From Saccharofermentans sp. (GTDB taxonomy: Bacteria > Bacillota > Clostridia > Saccharofermentanales > Saccharofermentanaceae): a stretch of DNA of 64,000 bases. The stretch spans positions 1 through 64,000 of the forward strand of contig JAKSRC010000001.1 in the NCBI GenBank assembly GCA_024403855.1. The letters are read 5' to 3'. Positions 54,877 to 63,899 of the stretch are shown in pieces. The notes beneath the pieces were generated by a model. The model saw only the letters and a list, made by a program, of their open reading frames with translations, made no database searches and was not told where the DNA came from. A program made the translations under genes and the position numbers. Within the stretch, counting starts at the first letter, position 1, and every line of letters begins with the position of its first letter.

Positions 54877-56490
54877 ATGGCAAACATTGATTTGACAAAG
54901 TACGGCATCAAAGACGTAAAGGAGATTGTTTACAATCCTTCTTATGATCAGCTCTTTGAAGAAGAGTTGAATCCTGCCCTCGAAGGCTATGACAAGGGTT
55001 ATCTCACAGAGCTTGGTGCTGTTAACGTTATGACAGGTATTTACACCGGCCGTTCTCCTAAAGATAAGTTCATCGTTATGGATGACAAGTCTAAGGACAC
55101 AGTATGGTGGACAACAGATGAGTACAAGAACGACAACCACCCTGCTTCACAGGAAGCTTGGGATGCTTGCAAGAAGCTCGCTCTTGATGAGCTTTCCGGC
55201 AAGAAGCTTTATGTAATCGATGGTTTCTGCGGCGCTAACAAGGACACACGTCTTGCAGTTCGTTTCATCGTTGAGGTTGCTTGGCAGGCTCACTTCGTAA
55301 AGAACATGTTCATCGTTCCTACAGCTGAGGAAGAGGCTACATTCGAGCCTGACTTCATCGTTTACAATGCTTCTAAGGCTAAGGTTGAGAACTATGCAGA
55401 GCTCGGACTCAACTCTGAGACAGCAGTTCTCTTCAACGTAACATCCAAGGAACAGGTTATCCTCAATACTTGGTACGGCGGTGAGATGAAGAAGGGTCTC
55501 TTCTCAATGCAGAACTACTTCCTCCCTCTCGACGGTATCGCTTCAATGCACTGCTCTGCTAACACAGACATGAACGGTGAGCACACAGCAATCTTCTTCG
55601 GTCTCTCCGGAACAGGTAAGACAACACTTTCCACAGATCCTAAGAGACTCCTCATCGGTGACGACGAGCACGGTTGGGACGACAACGGCGTATTCAACCT
55701 TGAGGGTGGCTGCTATGCTAAGGTTATCAACCTCTCTAAGGAGAATGAGCCTGACATCTATGGTGCTATCAAGAAGAACGCTCTCCTCGAGAACGTTACA
55801 GTTGCAGAAGATGGCAAGATCGACTTCGCTGATAAGTCTGTAACAGAGAACACACGTGTTTCTTATCCTATCGACCACATCGAGAAGATCGCTAAGAACG
55901 TTAATACAGTTTCTGCAGGTCCTGCAGCTGAGAACGTAATCTTCCTTTCAGCAGACGCTTTCGGTGTACTCCCTCCTGTTTCTATCCTCACACCTGAGCA
56001 GACACAGTACTACTTCCTCTCTGGATTTACTGCTAAGCTCGCTGGTACAGAGCGTGGAATCACAGAGCCTACTCCTACATTCTCTGCTTGCTTCGGTCAG
56101 GCATTCCTTGAGCTCCACCCTACAAAGTACGCTGAAGAGCTCGTAAAGAAGATGGAGAAGTCCGGCGCTAAGGCTTACCTCGTTAACACAGGTTGGAACG
56201 GCACAGGCAAGAGAATCTCTATCCCTGATACACGTGGAATCATTGATGCTATCCTCAGCGGCGACATCAAGAACGCTCCTACTAAGAAGATCCCTTACTT
56301 CGATTTCGAAGTACCTACAGTTCTTCCTGGCGTTTCTACAGAAATCCTCGATCCTCGTGACACATATGCTGATGCAGCTGAGTGGGATGCAAAGGCTCAG
56401 GATCTCGCTGGCAGATTCATCAAGAACTTCAAGAAGTATGAGACAAACGATGCAGGTAAGGCACTCGTTGCTGCTGGTCCTAAGCTCTAA
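54877..56490 (+). CDS. pckA: phosphoenolpyruvate carboxykinase (ATP)
   Basis: A 537-residue enzyme interconverting oxaloacetate and PEP with ATP/ADP. The P-loop [20 protein letters not shown], the [20 protein letters not shown] metal site, and [11 protein letters not shown] near the N-terminus are all typical. The gene prefers C-ending codons (AAC, TTC, CTC, GAG) much more than its neighbours, a sign of high expression. In fermenters it often runs towards oxaloacetate to save ATP, which would feed the transcarboxylase cluster at 35081-38616; that link is inference. Confidence 0.97.
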   Translation: MANIDLTKYGIKDVKEIVYNPSYDQLFEEELNPALEGYDKGYLTELGAVNVMTGIYTGRSPKDKFIVMDDKSKDTVWWTTDEYKNDNHPASQEAWDACKKLALDELSGKKLYVIDGFCGANKDTRLAVRFIVEVAWQAHFVKNMFIVPTAEEEATFEPDFIVYNASKAKVENYAELGLNSETAVLFNVTSKEQVILNTWYGGEMKKGLFSMQNYFLPLDGIASMHCSANTDMNGEHTAIFFGLSGTGKTTLSTDPKRLLIGDDEHGWDDNGVFNLEGGCYAKVINLSKENEPDIYGAIKKNALLENVTVAEDGKIDFADKSVTENTRVSYPIDHIEKIAKNVNTVSAGPAAENVIFLSADAFGVLPPVSILTPEQTQYYFLSGFTAKLAGTERGITEPTPTFSACFGQAFLELHPTKYAEELVKKMEKSGAKAYLVNTGWNGTGKRISIPDTRGIIDAILSGDIKNAPTKKIPYFDFEVPTVLPGVSTEILDPRDTYADAAEWDAKAQDLAGRFIKNFKKYETNDAGKALVAAGPKL

Positions 56491-56521
56491 TTCTTAAAGT
56501 AAAATTTCAAAACGCTTTATT

Positions 56522-56553
56522 GGGCTGACTCCTTGTGGGTCAGCCCTTTTTTT
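56522..56553 (+). terminator. terminator of pckA
   Basis: GGGCTGAC and GTCAGCCC arms with a nine-base loop, then seven T residues (56547-56553). Confidence 0.95.
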
Positions 56554-56610
56554 CGAGCATTTGATCAATTTCCTCTCTCCTCTTTAGCGTGTTAAATTCA
56601 TTCAGTTTTT

Positions 56611-56638
56611 TTAACATTTCAGCATTATGTGGTATATT
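56611..56638 (+). promoter_or_regulatory. candidate promoter of the TetR-type gene
   Basis: TTAACA (56611-56616) and TATATT (56633-56638) with a 16-base spacer, about 30 bases before the start codon at 56669. Confidence 0.5.
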
Positions 56639-56668
56639 TAAGTAAGATATTATGTTTAAGGTTGGAAT

Positions 56669-57229
56669 ATGAAAGATACACGCGACAAAAGAGTTATCAG
56701 GACACAGACTGCTTTGCTTGAAGCATTGGAGATCATGGTCCAGAAGAAGAAACTTACAAACATCACTATTACTGATTTATGTATTCAGGCAAATATTAAT
56801 CGCAACACTTTCTACTACCACTACAACAACATTTGCGAGTTCCTTAAAGATCATCAGCAGATAGTAATCGGTGATATGTCGCGAATTCTTGAGAAGCCTG
56901 TTTCAAGTAAAGAAAATCTTGTTGAACTTTTCGAGAGTCTGAGACGTCATCCTCACTTCCTTAATATCCTTTGTTCACCAAACTGTGACATGGATTTATT
57001 CTCAGACATCTTCGACACCGCTACCAGAATTACGCAACTATTTATTGCTGATGTTAACTCTTGCAAGACTCAGCGAGATAAGTATCTTTCGATCTACTGC
57101 AATGAGGGCTGCAATGCGGTAATTCGCACCTGGATTCTAAATGGTATGGTTGAACCGCCCAGAGAAATAGCCAACATCATATGGGATGCTTCTAACGAAG
57201 GTCCTTTCACCCTTACAAAAACTAATTAA
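56669..57229 (+). CDS. TetR/AcrR family transcriptional regulator
   Basis: A 186-residue DNA-binding protein. The N-terminal helix-turn-helix is seen as RTQTALLEALEIMVQKKKL, then ITITDLCIQANINRNTFYYHYNNICEFL (residues about 31-60), with the NRNTFYYHY recognition-helix motif common to TetR proteins. The C-terminal ligand domain is short and divergent (as in DhaS/TetR_C_7 types). It stands convergent with the 841-residue fusion gene and downstream of pckA; neither target nor ligand can be stated. Confidence 0.88.
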   Translation: MKDTRDKRVIRTQTALLEALEIMVQKKKLTNITITDLCIQANINRNTFYYHYNNICEFLKDHQQIVIGDMSRILEKPVSSKENLVELFESLRRHPHFLNILCSPNCDMDLFSDIFDTATRITQLFIADVNSCKTQRDKYLSIYCNEGCNAVIRTWILNGMVEPPREIANIIWDASNEGPFTLTKTN

Positions 57230-57230
57230 T

Positions 57231-57260
57231 AAAAGCGACTGTCTTACGGCAGTCGTTTTT
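57231..57260 (+). terminator. terminator of the TetR-type gene
   Basis: AAAAGCGACTG and CAGTCGTTTTT arms (one G-U pair) with an 8-base loop, starting one base after the tandem stop codons. Confidence 0.85.
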
Positions 57261-57287
57261 AATTGACACGAAAATTTCGACAAAAAA

Positions 57288-57313
57288 GAGCACTCTGTAA
57301 ATACAGAATGCTC
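57288..57313 (-). terminator. terminator of the fusion ligase gene
   Basis: GAGCACTCTGT, loop AAAT, ACAGAATGCTC (one internal mismatch), with a run of A before it that reads TTTTTT on the minus strand. Confidence 0.85.
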
Positions 57314-57340
57314 TCAATTAATTTAATACAAACTCAAAAA

Positions 57341-59866
57341 TTAAGCTGTAACAATCTTGTTTGCTGCATCGAGGTTGTGACGCTCAACTGCTTCCTGTCT
57401 CATCTTGTACTTGAGGATCTTACCTGCTGCGTTCATCGGGAAGCCATCAACGAAGTCAACATATCTCGGAATCTTATGCTTAGCCATGTGAGTAGCAACA
57501 TATTCCTTGATTTCTTCTTCTGTAGCTTCTTCACCGGGCTTAAGAACAACTGCAGCGAGAATTTCTTCGCCGTAATCAGCATCAGGAACACCTATTACCT
57601 GTACGTCATTGATCTTAGGATGTGTGTAAAGGAAGTCTTCGATTTCCTTAGGATAGATGTTCTCACCACCACGGATGATCATATCCTTAATACGGCCTGT
57701 GATCTTGTAGTAACCATCTTCAGGTCTTCTGAGAGCGAGGTCACCTGAGTGGAGCCAACCATCTTCATCGATAGCAGCTGCTGTAGCCTCAGGCATCTTG
57801 TAGTAACCCTTCATGATATTGTAGCCTCTTGCGCAGAACTCACCAGGTACACCATCAGGAAGTTCAGCACCAGTCTCAGGATCAACGATCTTTGTCTCAA
57901 CACCGAAGAGTGAAGGTCCTACAGTATTAACTCTCTGCTCGATTGTATCTGTAGTCTTACTCATTGTTGTTGCAGGAGAAGCTTCCGTCTGACCATATGT
58001 GATAACGATCTCAGGCATGTGCATCTTCTCGATTACTTCTTCCATTGTCTTTACCGGACAAGGTGAACCAGCCATGATACCAGTTCTCATATGTGAGAAG
58101 TCAGTCTTATCGAAGTTCTCATGACCAAGCATAGCAATGAACATTGTAGGAACGCCGTGGAATGCAGTGATCTTCTCCTGATTGATGCAGTGCAATCCCT
58201 TACGAGGTGAGAATGCAGTGATAGGAGACATTGTAACAGCGTGTGTTACGGAAGCTGTCATAGCGAGAACCATGCCGAAGCAGTGGAACATAGGAACCTG
58301 AATCATCATTCTGTCGAAAGATGAAAGATCCATGCAGTCGCCGATTGCCTTACCGTTGTTTACAACGTTGTAGTGTGTGAGCATTACGCCCTTAGGGAAA
58401 CCTGTAGTACCGGATGTGTACTGCATGTTGCAAACATCGTGCTTGTCGATTGTTCTACGAATCTTCTCTACTTCACTGACATTAACCTTCTCAGCAAGTG
58501 AAGGCATATCGCTCCAGTGGAAGCAACCGGGAATTCTTGATTCACATGTGATGACGTTCTTCAAGAAAGGAAGTCTTTCAGCCTCAAGCTTACCAGGCTC
58601 AGAGTCCTTAAGCTCAGGGCAGATTTCATTAATAATCTGGAGATAGTCGCAATCCTTAAACTTGTCGATCATAACGAGTGTTGATGTATCAGACTGTCTC
58701 AAGAGGTACTCGATCTCGTGAATCTTATAAGCTGTATTAACAGTTACCAATACGCAACCGATCTTTGTAGCTGCCCAGAATGTGAGATACCACTGAGGAA
58801 CGTTTGTAGCCCAGATAGCAATGTGATCACCCTTCTTACAACCCATAGCAAGGAATGCTCTTGCAAGATTATCTACGTCATTTCTGAATTCAGGATATGT
58901 ACGTGTATAGTCAAGCTCTGTATATCTGAAAGCATACTGATTAGGGAAAAGCTCGCAGATCTTATCCAAAACATCCGGGAATGTGAGATCGATCAATGTT
59001 TCCTTAGGCCAAGGATAGTAACCTGTACCTCTCTTATCCTTCTGAAGCTCAATCTTTGTGGATGAACGATAAGGCTCCATGAAAGAAGCAAACTGAGGGA
59101 TTACGACACCAGCGTTCTCGAGGTCCTTTGACCATCTGTAAACCCACTCGAGTGAAACATAACCGAGATATTCGATTGACTGAAGAGCAGCAAACATTTC
59201 CTTCAAAGGCAAATCACCCTGTCCCATGAGCTTATAGGATACTTTGCCGTCTTCCATAACGGAATCCTTAACGTGAACGTGCTTGATGTATTCGCCAAGG
59301 TTATTAACTGTATCAACGGGAGATTCACCCATATAACGGTAAGGGTGATGCATATCCCACAAAGCAGCTGCCTTGCGTGAACCGATAGCATCCAAGACCT
59401 TCTTAAGTCTCTTTGTATCGCAATAAACACCGTTTGTCTCGATAAGGAGTGTAACGTTCATTTCCTCTGCATAAGGTACGAGTTCCTTCATGATGGAAAT
59501 TACAACTTCATCATCTACTTCCTTCTCAGGAGCAGGATTCCAGTCACCCAATACACGGATGTATGAAGTACCAAGCTTGTTAGCAAGTTCAATGTAAGCA
59601 CGGATTTCAGCAATTGCCTTATCCTTTGTCTCCAAGTTATTTACAGGCTCACCTGATGAAAGGCAAGGAATTGTAAGCTTAAGCTCCTTAAGCTTAGCTA
59701 CTGTCTTAGCGATATTCTCATCTCTGAAAGGTGCAGCCTTAACTGAGAAAATATCCTGGCCCAAACCTCTGATTTCAATTCCGTTGAATTTGAAATCCTT
59801 TGCCATTGAGTAAATGTCCTGCCATGAGAGATCCGGACAAGCGAGTGTAGAAAAACAAGTCAACAT
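57341..59866 (-). CDS. fusion of sugar isomerase-like TIM barrel and acyl-CoA ligase
   Basis: An 841-residue two-part protein. Residues 1 to ~268 are a xylose-isomerase-like/AP-endonuclease-2 barrel with likely metal ligands in LIETN (E143), LWDMHH (D171), HVHVKD (H196-H198) and SLEW (E240). Residues ~290-841 are an ANL ligase with YTSGTTGFPKGVMLTH (about 483-498), ITYGQTEASP and ITGRIKDMIIRGGENIYPKEIE, closest to fatty-acyl-CoA ligases of FadD type. The frame is continuous with no stop at the junction. Whether the barrel still acts on a sugar is unknown. AGAGGAT precedes the ATG. Confidence 0.9.
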   Translation of the reverse strand: MLTCFSTLACPDLSWQDIYSMAKDFKFNGIEIRGLGQDIFSVKAAPFRDENIAKTVAKLKELKLTIPCLSSGEPVNNLETKDKAIAEIRAYIELANKLGTSYIRVLGDWNPAPEKEVDDEVVISIMKELVPYAEEMNVTLLIETNGVYCDTKRLKKVLDAIGSRKAAALWDMHHPYRYMGESPVDTVNNLGEYIKHVHVKDSVMEDGKVSYKLMGQGDLPLKEMFAALQSIEYLGYVSLEWVYRWSKDLENAGVVIPQFASFMEPYRSSTKIELQKDKRGTGYYPWPKETLIDLTFPDVLDKICELFPNQYAFRYTELDYTRTYPEFRNDVDNLARAFLAMGCKKGDHIAIWATNVPQWYLTFWAATKIGCVLVTVNTAYKIHEIEYLLRQSDTSTLVMIDKFKDCDYLQIINEICPELKDSEPGKLEAERLPFLKNVITCESRIPGCFHWSDMPSLAEKVNVSEVEKIRRTIDKHDVCNMQYTSGTTGFPKGVMLTHYNVVNNGKAIGDCMDLSSFDRMMIQVPMFHCFGMVLAMTASVTHAVTMSPITAFSPRKGLHCINQEKITAFHGVPTMFIAMLGHENFDKTDFSHMRTGIMAGSPCPVKTMEEVIEKMHMPEIVITYGQTEASPATTMSKTTDTIEQRVNTVGPSLFGVETKIVDPETGAELPDGVPGEFCARGYNIMKGYYKMPEATAAAIDEDGWLHSGDLALRRPEDGYYKITGRIKDMIIRGGENIYPKEIEDFLYTHPKINDVQVIGVPDADYGEEILAAVVLKPGEEATEEEIKEYVATHMAKHKIPRYVDFVDGFPMNAAGKILKYKMRQEAVERHNLDAANKIVTA

Positions 59867-59990
59867 AATAATATCCTCTTAATTTAATTATATTTATAAA
59901 CAACCCATTGATTATATAGGTTATCAGACAATTTGTAAAACATTTGCGCATTTAATGGCATACGCAAAGCCGGCTGGGAAAAATAAATAT

Positions 59991-60006
59991 GGCTGCTTTA
60001 ACAGCC
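59991..60006 (-). terminator. hairpin terminator upstream of the fusion gene
   Basis: GGCTG and CAGCC with a six-base loop, followed on the minus strand by ATATTTATTTTT. It separates the FakA-like transcript or a possible leader RNA from the fusion gene start 125 bases downstream. Confidence 0.75.
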
Positions 60007-60237
60007 TAGTAGTGCCTGTAGCAGGAAATTTAGGATAGTCGCAACACCAACATTAGCGTGCACTTTAATAAGGGGCATCTTAATGCCAAAAATAAAAGGA
60101 ATATAAAGGCCAGAACGACAAGACAGCGCACCATTAGCGCCGTCCATTAAGACGTCAACTGAATTGTCCCCTCCAAAGAGGTCTAAGATGATCATCTCCA
60201 TCTTTCATCTCAAAACCTGACCTTATAGATTAGAGCT
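60007..60237 (-). other. structured non-coding or short-ORF region between FakA-like and fusion genes
   Basis: On the minus strand it can form GACGGCGC/GCGCTGTC (8-base stem with one G-U, 60125-60147) and GGCAT-TAAG-ATGCC, then the terminator at 59991-60006. A 67-codon frame (59998-60201) is open across it but has no clear ribosome binding site and no recognisable product. It may be the FakA mRNA tail, a small RNA, or a leader element with a terminator. I do not recognise a known riboswitch. Confidence 0.4.
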
Positions 60238-61851
60238 TTATGAAAAAGCTACAACGTAATTATATATATTTTGACCACCTAAGCAAGTTAAAATTTTTGC
60301 CGAAGGACAAACTGATTTTATATCGTCATTTATTGAATCTGCTAAAGCCTTATCGTCATCGCTTCCGGCAAAAATCACAACTGATTCACATGTCTTGCTT
60401 GTCGGAACCGTAGGAAAAAGATTGACAAAACATGTCTTGAGGTCAGATGAAGCACATGAGATTATATCATCGTCAAGAACACCGATATAATCTCCTGCTG
60501 TAACACTTAAACCGTTATAAACGCCTGTTTTATCAGCCTTAGCAACAAATCCTGTGTGAACACCTTCTAAAGCCTTAAGCATAGACTTTTCAATCTCATC
60601 AGCGGGTGCTGAAGTATCAATAAGTGAAAGTGCGAGATAGCCTTCAGCCATAGACTTAGTAGGAACAATATGGATTACCGCATCTTTATATACTTCCCTT
60701 ACCTTCTCGGCTGTCATAACGATATTCTTGTTATTAGGAAGAATGATTACATGCTTTGCACCTGTTGCCTTGCAGCAATCAGTGAGGCTTGCGACAGATA
60801 CGTTATCGGACTGTCCGCCGTTGCAGACTTCAGAAACTCCCATCTCTTTGAAAAGATTACTAAATCCTTCACCATCAGATACAGCAACAATAGCGCAATC
60901 CTTAAGATTTACTGCAAATGATTCATTATGCTGAATCGTCATGTTTTCGATCTTGAGCTTTATAAACTCACCAAATCTGTGATAGTAAGCCATTACAGAC
61001 TCAGGCTTTACTGTGTGGATGTGAATCTTGACCTGGTTTCCTTCCTTAACAAGAACGAGAGAATTACCGAAATCTCTCATATCGGATCTTACCTGATTCT
61101 CATTAAATGAATCGAGCTTATCATCTTCGATCTTGATGATCATCTCAGTGCAGTAACCAAATTCAGCAAGATCACCACTCTTAGCAAGATTGGAGCTGTC
61201 CGCCATTTTTGCAATTGTCTGATATTCACTAAGATCAATCTCAAATGAATCATCCAATGCTTCGAGCATACCTGTCATAAGGCATACAAAGCCCATGGCA
61301 CCTGAGTCAAGAACATCATATTCCTTAAGTACAGGAAGAAGTTCGGGAGTACGCTTCAAAGACTCAGTAGCACCTTCGACGATATACTTCATAAACTGCT
61401 CGACAGAAGTGTCTTCATCGATAAGTTCTTCAACATATTCCTGTGCTTCACGGCAAACAGTAAGGAAAGTACCTTCAACAGGTTCAGCAACAGATGTATA
61501 GGCACTCGCAGTACCGGAAAGGAATGCCGTATATAATGAATCAATCGCAAGTTCATCAAAATCCTTGAAAGCCTTAAGGAAGCCCTTAAGCCACTGCGAA
61601 AGAATAACACCTGAATTGCCCTGCGAACTCATAAGAGCACCGGTATAAAGATTATCAAAGTCAGCAGGAACAAGATCTCTGTCACCGATTTCAGCAACAA
61701 CCTGAAGAACGCCCTGCATTGTCTTATACATATTTGTGCCCGTATCACCATCAGGGATCGGGAAAACATTCATATCATTAAGCTTCTGCTTATTGTCGAG
61801 AATTTTCTTTGCACCGCCAATGAGCATCTTGTTAACTACAGATAATTTCAT
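60238..61851 (-). CDS. fatty acid kinase catalytic subunit FakA-like (DAK2 domain)
   Basis: A 537-residue protein with an N-terminal DAK2 kinase domain and a C-terminal DegV-like part, the layout of FakA/YloV. Nucleotide-binding motifs are PIPDGDTGTNMYKTM and SSQGNSGVILSQWL, and DVLDSGAMGFV closes the domain. FakA phosphorylates fatty acids held by a FakB protein. A FakB/DegV gene is encoded at 62911, two genes upstream on the same strand, supporting the assignment. AGGAAG precedes the ATG. Confidence 0.9.
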   Translation of the reverse strand: MKLSVVNKMLIGGAKKILDNKQKLNDMNVFPIPDGDTGTNMYKTMQGVLQVVAEIGDRDLVPADFDNLYTGALMSSQGNSGVILSQWLKGFLKAFKDFDELAIDSLYTAFLSGTASAYTSVAEPVEGTFLTVCREAQEYVEELIDEDTSVEQFMKYIVEGATESLKRTPELLPVLKEYDVLDSGAMGFVCLMTGMLEALDDSFEIDLSEYQTIAKMADSSNLAKSGDLAEFGYCTEMIIKIEDDKLDSFNENQVRSDMRDFGNSLVLVKEGNQVKIHIHTVKPESVMAYYHRFGEFIKLKIENMTIQHNESFAVNLKDCAIVAVSDGEGFSNLFKEMGVSEVCNGGQSDNVSVASLTDCCKATGAKHVIILPNNKNIVMTAEKVREVYKDAVIHIVPTKSMAEGYLALSLIDTSAPADEIEKSMLKALEGVHTGFVAKADKTGVYNGLSVTAGDYIGVLDDDIISCASSDLKTCFVNLFPTVPTSKTCESVVIFAGSDDDKALADSINDDIKSVCPSAKILTCLGGQNIYNYVVAFS

Positions 61852-61954
61852 ATCGAATACTTCCTATATTTACTTACTTATATAGTCTGATAATCACTAT
61901 CAACAATACTTTTAATGTGAAGCGGAATCAGTTAAATATCAAAGCCATAAAGAC

Positions 61955-62911
61955 TTATCCAACTCCATTAATAAAATCAGATACAGCCTTATCGTAGGCT
62001 TCAAGATTTCTGATTCTCAAATGAGAGTGAGCACCCTCATCGAACCAGACCATCTTTTTACGCTTTGAACCACTTGCCTCATTGATGATGTCGAAATACT
62101 TAGGAAGTGAAGAAACATCCTGTCTGCCACAGATCATGAGCTGAGGTACTTCAACATTACGAATTGCCTTAACAGGCGTATTCTTGAAAATATCAATCTT
62201 AGCATACTTCTTGAAAAGAAGGCCCATCTGGAGACATACAGGGAATGTAGGTCTTCCAAGATTCTTAGTTCTCTGCTTCAAAACGTTATAGAAAGAAATA
62301 AACGGTCCTTCAAGAACGATACAATCAACATATGGATTGTGATCTGCTGCAACATAGATTGCTGCAACTGAACCGATGCAGATACCGTGAATTGCGAAGT
62401 GGTCGATACCAAACTTCTCGTGAACAAGCTTGATCCATGCTTCAAGATCCTTACCTTCAAGGATACCGGATCCTGTATATCTGCCTTCAGAAAGGCCCGC
62501 AGCTCTGGGATCTACAACGATAATGTTGTAGTTGTTCTTCTGATAAAGATCAGCAAAGTAATAGCAGTACTTACAAGTCTCTGCTCTACCAGCCATAATG
62601 ATTGCAGCCTTATCAAAACCGAAGTCGAAGTACTCGCCCTTCATCTTGAGACCATCAAAAGAAGTTACTTCGATCTCCTGCATACATGAAGCATTTTCAT
62701 TACCCCACTTCATGCCGGTATCAAACATAACTGTGTGCTCAGCATTCTCCGGAGCACTGTTACCTCTTGCCCATTTATCCTTGGAGTCTCTAATAAACAT
62801 GTTTGCGTACTGCTTTTCGGCAATCTTCATGCAGTAAAACCACATGAAGATGAAACCGCCGATAAGCATTACTAAAACACTAGCAATAACAATTTTTAAT
62901 ACAAAACCCAT
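61955..62911 (-). CDS. membrane-anchored alpha/beta hydrolase with Cys nucleophile
   Basis: A 318-residue protein with an N-terminal transmembrane helix (about residues 5-28) and a hydrolase domain. At the nucleophile elbow it reads IHGICIGS, so Cys178 (codon TGC, plus-strand GCA at 62378-62380) replaces the usual Ser. Asp265 in ICGRQDVSSLP and His295 in EGAHSHLRI complete a Cys-Asp-His set like that of dienelactone hydrolase. It starts within the stop of the DegV gene (one shared base) and so is co-translated with it, and the FakA-like gene follows. Confidence 0.85.
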   Translation of the reverse strand: MGFVLKIVIASVLVMLIGGFIFMWFYCMKIAEKQYANMFIRDSKDKWARGNSAPENAEHTVMFDTGMKWGNENASCMQEIEVTSFDGLKMKGEYFDFGFDKAAIIMAGRAETCKYCYYFADLYQKNNYNIIVVDPRAAGLSEGRYTGSGILEGKDLEAWIKLVHEKFGIDHFAIHGICIGSVAAIYVAADHNPYVDCIVLEGPFISFYNVLKQRTKNLGRPTFPVCLQMGLLFKKYAKIDIFKNTPVKAIRNVEVPQLMICGRQDVSSLPKYFDIINEASGSKRKKMVWFDEGAHSHLRIRNLEAYDKAVSDFINGVG

Positions 62912-63840
62912 TAGACCTTAGACTTAATCTCTTCCAAAAGCTTGGTCTCCTCAACCAATCCTTCAGAGATTTCCTTACCCATGTAGAATACTGTTACCAT
63001 ACCAGGGCCGATGGATGAACCATTAGCCATGTTAACTGTTGTAGGAATAATTTCAGCTGTAGGGAAATTCTCGCGAACGAGTTCCTGAACCTGAAGCCAC
63101 TGAGCCTTACGGAATGAGTGAGTAACGAAGATTCTCTTAGGCTCGTCTTCGATTGTAGCCTTCATGTACATGATCATAGCAGCGAAAAGCTTCTTATAAC
63201 CTGTAACCTTTGTGATTACCTGGTTCATACCAGCACGGTTGAATTCAGCGATAGGCTTGATGTTGATGAGTGAACCCATAACAGCAGAAACGTTAGAAAC
63301 ACGACCAACCTTAGCAAGGAACTTGAGGTCATCAACTGTACCTGTCTGGTGGCATCTCTGCTTGTTGTTTTCGAGCCAAGCAGCAACTTCATCCAAAGAC
63401 TTGCCTTCCTTCTTCATGTCGCCTGCAATGGAGCAAAGAAGTCCATCAGCACCAGCATATCTGAGGGAGTCAACAACGATGATCTTTCTTTCAGGGTATT
63501 CCTTCATAAGATCAGCAGCTACCTTACGGCAATTGTCATATGTGTTTGAAAGAGCAGATGACAAGCTGATATTAAGAATGTCCTTGCCTTCCTTCAAATA
63601 CTTCTCAAAGAAAGCCTTCTGAATCTCAATATTCTTAACACCAGTAGAATACATTGAATCCTTGCTCATGCTTGTGTAGAAGTCCTGAGGTGAGATTGTC
63701 TCCCAGTCAAGAGATGAATCTTCAGTATGACCATCAGGGAATGTGATGTTACCCGGAAGGTAATCTGTGATACCGAATCTTTCTCTGAGATCCTTTGTAA
63801 GGTCTGTTGAGCTGTCTGTGAGAATTACATAATCAGCCAT
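62911..63840 (-). CDS. DegV family fatty-acid-binding protein (FakB-like)
   Basis: A 309-residue DegV protein. VILTDSSTDLTKDLRERFGI opens the N-domain, FITHS-like IFVTHSFRKAQW and the C-terminal GSSIGPGMVTVFYMGKE complete the lipid-binding fold, where the Thr/Ser and His hold the fatty-acid carboxylate. In Firmicutes such proteins deliver fatty acids to FakA for phosphorylation. AGGAGGA precedes the ATG. It begins a unit with the Cys-type hydrolase and FakA-like gene downstream. Confidence 0.9.
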   Translation of the reverse strand: MADYVILTDSSTDLTKDLRERFGITDYLPGNITFPDGHTEDSSLDWETISPQDFYTSMSKDSMYSTGVKNIEIQKAFFEKYLKEGKDILNISLSSALSNTYDNCRKVAADLMKEYPERKIIVVDSLRYAGADGLLCSIAGDMKKEGKSLDEVAAWLENNKQRCHQTGTVDDLKFLAKVGRVSNVSAVMGSLINIKPIAEFNRAGMNQVITKVTGYKKLFAAMIMYMKATIEDEPKRIFVTHSFRKAQWLQVQELVRENFPTAEIIPTTVNMANGSSIGPGMVTVFYMGKEISEGLVEETKLLEEIKSKV

Positions 63841-63899
63841 TTTCTGTCCTCCTAATATAATGTTTTTTATTATTAGTTCTATTAACTACTAAATTAATG

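Noticed and set aside
59998..60201. 67-residue protein gene on the minus strand
   Set aside because: No ribosome binding site or recognisable domain, and the frame spans strong hairpins; kept only as part of a structured region.
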